A program made the position numbers and the translations under genes. A stretch of 35,664 nt of DNA from a virus. Below, piece by piece: positions 32,845 to 35,664 of the stretch; position 1 is the first letter of the stretch, and each line of letters opens with the position of its first letter. Below the pieces are notes generated by a model. That model was not told the DNA's origin and ran no database searches. It worked only from the letters and a program-made list of their open reading frames with translations. Location: positions 1-35,664 of the IMG/VR virus record IMGVR_UViG_3300021351_000053, one strand, 5' to 3'.

Positions 32845-33180
32845 CTAAAGACGGTCAACCATCATCCGGCTTGTAAAACTCACACCCATCGCGAATTTTT
32901 CGGCATCAGCAGGGTGAAGTCTGCCTCTTTCATCTAGTGCAGGCATGGGCTGGTTATGCTTCACAGCCTGTTCCTGTGCAGCTCGCCCCGCTTCCACAAG
33001 CTCGTGACGGTTCTCGTGACCCCATACAGTTTTTCCTGCATAGAGCAAACAATAAGCACAAACAGCAATTTCGCTACCATCTAAAAATTTCGCAGTCCAT
33101 GTCGCCTTTCGCCCCTTGCACTCCCGGCAAAGACAGCTTTCCTGACAAACACGAACATCTTCATTGTTGAAATACAACAT
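32845..33180 (-). CDS. Small Cys-rich (zinc-ribbon-like) protein
   Basis: About 111 residues from ATG 33180; an in-frame TTG two codons earlier is less likely. CQESCLCREC near the N-terminus and CAYC about 20 residues later form a treble-clef- or ribbon-like set of Cys pairs. The rest is helical and polar. The ATG has no ribosome site; TATAGC lies eleven bases upstream, so a very short leader is possible. It may be a DNA- or protein-binding adaptor; no specific role can be named. Confidence 0.5.
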   Translation of the reverse strand: MLYFNNEDVRVCQESCLCRECKGRKATWTAKFLDGSEIAVCAYCLLYAGKTVWGHENRHELVEAGRAAQEQAVKHNQPMPALDERGRLHPADAEKFAMGVSFTSRMMVDRL

Positions 33181-33230
33181 AATCAAATGACGCTATAGTG
33201 ACCAGTTGCCAATAAGTCTAGTTATTTCTT

Positions 33231-33896
33231 TTACTTTGACCCAGCCATGTGGCTCAATTCTCTAAAAACATGAAAACCAGGGTCATATTTTTGTCTCGTT
33301 TTGTGAAAATGGCCAATGACACCTTTGAACGCTCTGCGCTCCTCTTTTGTTAGCGCTCTGAAGGCTATGTCTCCATTGACTTCTCTTGGAAAATCCAATG
33401 GAATCCCCAGCTCAGAACACAAAACCCTTGTAAGCGCTGCAATGCTGTCAATCTGGCAGGGAAAGAACCTGGCACACATGAGCTTTACGCCGTGGATTCG
33501 CTCCTCATCCAGGATTCGATCTTTACCCCTATTTGGGACCTTCTGTCCCTTGGTCCGAAAACCGTAGTTCGCAACCTCAATGCTGATTGAACGCCGCCCC
33601 ATTTGGCCACCAGTATCTCTTGGGTCATATTTCACAGGGTCGATAAATTGATAAATAACACCCTCTCTATCGATGCAAAAACTCACTCCAAGGTTTCGAT
33701 TGATCAGGGTATGGTAGGTTGTCTCAGCACTGTTCTCACCGCCTGTCCAGTGCCAAATAATCAGGTCAGGATGAAGCTCCCGTTCCCGCGTGTTCTTCTT
33801 GCCCACGAACGTCATCTCGTGGTGGTCCTTCCAGGTCAGCACTGGGGCTTTCACTGGAACGCTCTTCCCGTTGAGTATGATTTTGCTCGTCTTCAT
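33231..33896 (-). CDS. N-acetylmuramoyl-L-alanine amidase (endolysin)
   Basis: A 221-residue Amidase_2/PGRP-type enzyme. LIIWHWTGG supplies the first zinc His (His49), SFCIDREGVIYQFID and SISIEVANYG are core strands, and GVIGHFHKTRQKYDPG supplies the second His, the Lys and the Asp of the active site. It cuts the amide bond between MurNAc and the peptide stem to lyse the host. There is no signal peptide. ATG 33896 is directly preceded by GGAGG with almost no spacing; ATG 33815 is an alternative. The first start overlaps the upstream gene by 131 bases. Confidence 0.85.
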   Translation of the reverse strand: MKTSKIILNGKSVPVKAPVLTWKDHHEMTFVGKKNTRERELHPDLIIWHWTGGENSAETTYHTLINRNLGVSFCIDREGVIYQFIDPVKYDPRDTGGQMGRRSISIEVANYGFRTKGQKVPNRGKDRILDEERIHGVKLMCARFFPCQIDSIAALTRVLCSELGIPLDFPREVNGDIAFRALTKEERRAFKGVIGHFHKTRQKYDPGFHVFRELSHMAGSK

Positions 33897-35016
33897 CCTC
33901 CAAGTCTACACCGAGAGCTTTTTCATGTCTCTCTTTGATGCCAAGCAGCCTCGCTTTAGCTCTTTTTGACAAATGCTTGGTAGGAACAACCGGCTTCCAA
34001 AGTTTTTGACCTCTCGACTCAAATTGCTCATATTCATACCCCAACGAAAGGCAAATAGGTTCCGGGTCCACTCGGCACCCCCGAGCGCCTGGCCTACACC
34101 AAAAAGCATTGAGAGTCTCTGTCTCAGGTATTCTTGCCAAACCTCTTTCACATGCAATCCGGTCATCACAAGATGCGCTCTTGGACTCACACCGGCCTCC
34201 CCACGTCAGTGGGTAGCCCTTGAGCCATTTCGCCCTGTGGCCGGGTCTGGCAGGAGGAAGCTCTCCCTTGATGAGGTAGCGACCATCAGAGACGATTTGA
34301 CTACACCTCTGTTGGTACATTGCATCCCATTGATCCAAGGTTCCATGAAAGCCTTCTGGTGGGTCTTCACAATCAATAGTTAGATTCCTTATCCAGATAG
34401 CTCGTTTGTTTCGAGCCTTGATGAATCCAAGGGCATGTCTTTGGTGTCTTCTCAGGGCTGACAAGTAGGTTTCTCCCTCGCCCTCGATGCACTCAGTTAT
34501 CCGAGAGACCCTCTTTCTATCGCATGATCGGCTTCTGTTGTTTTTGACGACCTGCCAAATTCCCACACAGTCTTGGGTGTGCCCCCCTGATTCGGCCATG
34601 CACACGCGGAGAAAGGCCGTCAACGTTGCTTCTTCGCTTTCCTCTTCTGGGATATTCCAAAGCCTTCCCCTTGTCGCGGCTGGGCTCTCCCATTGAAACC
34701 TTCGGATTCTGCGCTTTTTTGGCGGGGGGGGCTTCGTTAGTTCCCCCATAAGCTGGCGTTGTTTCTTCCATTGTTTTTCGCGCTCATCACGTTCCCGATC
34801 AGCCTTCGCAAGAAGAACCTCTCGCTCCTTCTGCCTTTTCTCTCGCAACTCTGCCCTGGCTAGGCTCCTTTGAGCGAACAAATCCTCTATACTGGCCTGT
34901 GCCTCTTCCTCACATGTCGGAAAAGGAACAACGATTAATATAGCCAACAGCACCACAATCGTTACCAAAAACAGTCCCCTAGCCTTCGCCGACATACTCT
35001 TCCACCATGCCACCAT
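33766..35016 (-). CDS. Membrane-anchored putative peptidoglycan hydrolase
   Basis: A 416-residue protein from ATG 35016, chosen because AAGGAG lies seven bases upstream; an earlier TTG (35040) lacks this. Residues about 15-34 (LFLVTIVVLLAILIVV) form one membrane segment or signal anchor, ending in PFPTC, a possible but imperfect lipobox. A charged coiled coil (about 40-100) and Pro/Arg linker follow. Residues about 132-265 hold FLRVCMAESGGHTQDCVGIWQVVKNN, resembling lysozyme or transglycosylase folds with Glu in AESGG. Many Cys suggest disulfides outside the cytoplasm. The last 45 residues overlap the amidase gene and are low complexity. A cell-wall-degrading or spanning role beside the amidase is inferred. 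Confidence 0.55.
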   Translation of the reverse strand: MVAWWKSMSAKARGLFLVTIVVLLAILIVVPFPTCEEEAQASIEDLFAQRSLARAELREKRQKEREVLLAKADRERDEREKQWKKQRQLMGELTKPPPPKKRRIRRFQWESPAATRGRLWNIPEEESEEATLTAFLRVCMAESGGHTQDCVGIWQVVKNNRSRSCDRKRVSRITECIEGEGETYLSALRRHQRHALGFIKARNKRAIWIRNLTIDCEDPPEGFHGTLDQWDAMYQQRCSQIVSDGRYLIKGELPPARPGHRAKWLKGYPLTWGGRCESKSASCDDRIACERGLARIPETETLNAFWCRPGARGCRVDPEPICLSLGYEYEQFESRGQKLWKPVVPTKHLSKRAKARLLGIKERHEKALGVDLEDEDEQNHTQREERSSESPSADLEGPPRDDVRGQEEHAGTGASS

Positions 35017-35069
35017 CTGTGGTCTCCTTTTTGCTGCCAAGACGCATCATTTCATGTTTTCAATGAATG

Positions 35070-35098
35070 ATAATACCCTGGGCTGGTGTGATGGTCAG
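35070..35098 (-). promoter_or_regulatory. Possible promoter of lysis genes
   Basis: Minus-strand CTGACC (35098-35093), a 17-base spacer and TATTAT (35075-35070), downstream of the terminator and 54 bases before the lysis gene start. The -35 is only a partial match. Confidence 0.35.
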
Positions 35099-35132
35099 TC
35101 ACGGGGCGGCACCCTAGCACAATGATGGATTT

Positions 35133-35169
35133 AAAAAAAGCGAGCCCCCTGGCACCACCCAGGAGGCTC
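35133..35169 (-). terminator. Intrinsic terminator
   Basis: On the minus strand GAGCC and CCTGG pair with CCAGG and GGCTC (35169-35142), followed by GC and seven T (35139-35133). It is the clearest rho-independent terminator in the window and ends the putative small RNA. Confidence 0.8.
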
Positions 35170-35355
35170 TAAGACGGAGTGACCACCAGAAGGGGCCACA
35201 ATTGCCACGAGGGACATCGCTTTCGTGACAACACCCGGGGCTGTCGGAGCTGACCCGAAAAGCCCGCTAAAATCACCTGCTTTAGCTATGGCCTGTGACC
35301 GCGACCGTTGCTTACAGGCTGCCACATTTCAGCAGACTTTTCGTCCCAGCTCCTT
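35133..35355 (-). ncRNA. Putative structured small RNA, about 220 nt
   Basis: Bounded by a strong promoter (expected start near 35355) and an intrinsic terminator, with no convincing reading frame inside. The 5' end GGAGCTG (35353-35347) pairs perfectly with CAGCTCC (35252-35246) and encloses several helices: a GAC/GTC hairpin, CTGC/GCAG, CCTGT/ACAGG and GCTAAA/TTTAGC. Further 3' are GACAGC/GTTGTC with a 7-base loop, CACGA/TCGTG and GTGGCC/GGTCAC. It matches no RNA class I recognise. It could be a regulatory RNA or a packaging-type RNA; the role is unknown. Confidence 0.55.
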
Positions 35356-35361
35356 ATTGAC

Positions 35362-35389
35362 AATCTAGGAATTTGCACAAGATTGTCAA
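35362..35389 (-). promoter_or_regulatory. Promoter of the small RNA, within an inverted repeat
   Basis: Minus-strand TTGACA (35389-35384), a 16-base spacer and TAGATT (35367-35362). The element lies in a 10-bp inverted repeat (ATTGACAATC at 35356-35365, GATTGTCAAT at 35381-35390), so the plus strand also has TTGACA at 35357-35362 with AAGATT 16 bases on. It may fire in both directions or be an operator. Confidence 0.65.
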
Positions 35390-35390
35390 T

Positions 35391-35664
35391 AAAAAGAGTC
35401 AAGGAAAGGGCTTATGCCCTGAATCATGCCCCCAGACAAGCACAAAAAAAGTTGAGGGCTTTACCACTTTTCTGGAGGTCCTTGCATACCGCTCACCCTC
35501 GGCCTCCCCAATCGGCAATGGCTACCGCCTATGAGCAATCCCCCTCACAGGTAGGGCCTCCAGTCACACCGAAGAACGCGCCCCCTTTTCCGAAACAAAA
35601 AGCACCAAGGTCGTGTCATTTTGCCCCGTACTAAGGGGGTGGACAGCTTTACCTGTTTCCATCC
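35391..35664. other. Gene-free edge region with a second folded element
   Basis: No supported gene on either strand. On the minus strand CTGGAGG (35563-35557) pairs with CCTCCAG (35478-35472), closing about 90 bases that contain a strong hairpin (35554-35522: CTACC/GGTAG stacked on TGTGAG/CTCATA). AAAAGT/ACTTTT and a T-run at 35450-35444 follow, a weak terminator. A second structured RNA on the minus strand is possible; its promoter would lie upstream or off the edge. Confidence 0.35.

Noticed and set aside
35131-35325. Minus-strand GTG frame of 64 codons in the small RNA region
   Set aside because: No ribosome site, and its last codons are the terminator stem and T-run; a structured RNA explains the region better.
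35308-35634. Plus-strand frame of 108 codons at the right edge
   Set aside because: No ribosome site or domain; it spans the inverted-repeat promoter and its translation is low-quality Pro-rich sequence.
35041-35664. tRNA or tmRNA genes in the gene-free stretch
   Set aside because: No cloverleaf, T-loop consensus or CCA-type end, and no tmRNA signature, could be found.

Overview
The window is part of a tailed double-stranded DNA bacteriophage (Caudoviricetes) with a T4-superfamily head and packaging module. Every convincing gene lies on the minus strand, so transcription runs from the right edge to the left. The identifying genes are a gp23-type major capsid protein, a gp21-type prohead protease, a gp20-type portal, a gp17-type large terminase, a UvsW-like helicase, a gp32-like SSB, a RecA/UvsX-type recombinase, DnaG-, DnaB- and DnaC-type replication proteins and an amidase. 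No host can be named. No tRNA, rRNA, CRISPR array or insertion sequence was seen, and neither edge looks like a genome end.

Layout in the direction of transcription. At 35.66-35.04 kb there is a gene-free stretch with two structured-RNA candidates; one has its own promoter and intrinsic terminator. At 35.02-33.2 kb lie a membrane-anchored, probably lytic protein and an amidase. At 33.2-27.6 kb lie small proteins, a putative replication accessory protein, a DnaC-like loader and a DnaB-like helicase carrying two inteins. At 27.5-22.3 kb lie a membrane protein, a GroES-like co-chaperonin, a primase, an SSB and an SF2 helicase. At 22.3-18.1 kb lie an HTH regulator, a small conserved protein, a RecA-like recombinase, a PD-(D/E)XK resolvase-like nuclease, a Cas4/RecB-like nuclease and a RuvC-like resolvase. 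At 18.1-15.0 kb are unknown proteins and a candidate small terminase. At 15.0-0 kb are the large terminase (two inteins), portal (two inteins), three putative head or core proteins, a protease-scaffold fusion and the capsid protein, which runs off the left edge.

Six inteins sit in three genes and total 2323 residues, about a fifth of the window. They interrupt Walker A and Walker B of the terminase, Walker A of the helicase, a later helicase site, and two portal sites. The most unusual is the second terminase intein. Its splicing blocks are read in the terminase frame, but its middle encodes, in the +1 frame, a separate 286-residue endonuclease (NUMOD3-like repeats plus a PD-(D/E)XK domain) with its own start and stop. 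The second portal intein starts with Pro, has Cys in place of the block F Asp and ends Arg-Asn, which suggests class-3-like splicing chemistry.

Regulation appears to rest on host-type promoters with an exact TTGACA -35 box and a TAG-type -10 box. Several put the predicted start of transcription on or next to the start codon, suggesting leaderless mRNAs. A 17-bp palindrome is shared by two distant intergenic regions, and another palindrome lies inside the promoter of the HTH regulator gene.
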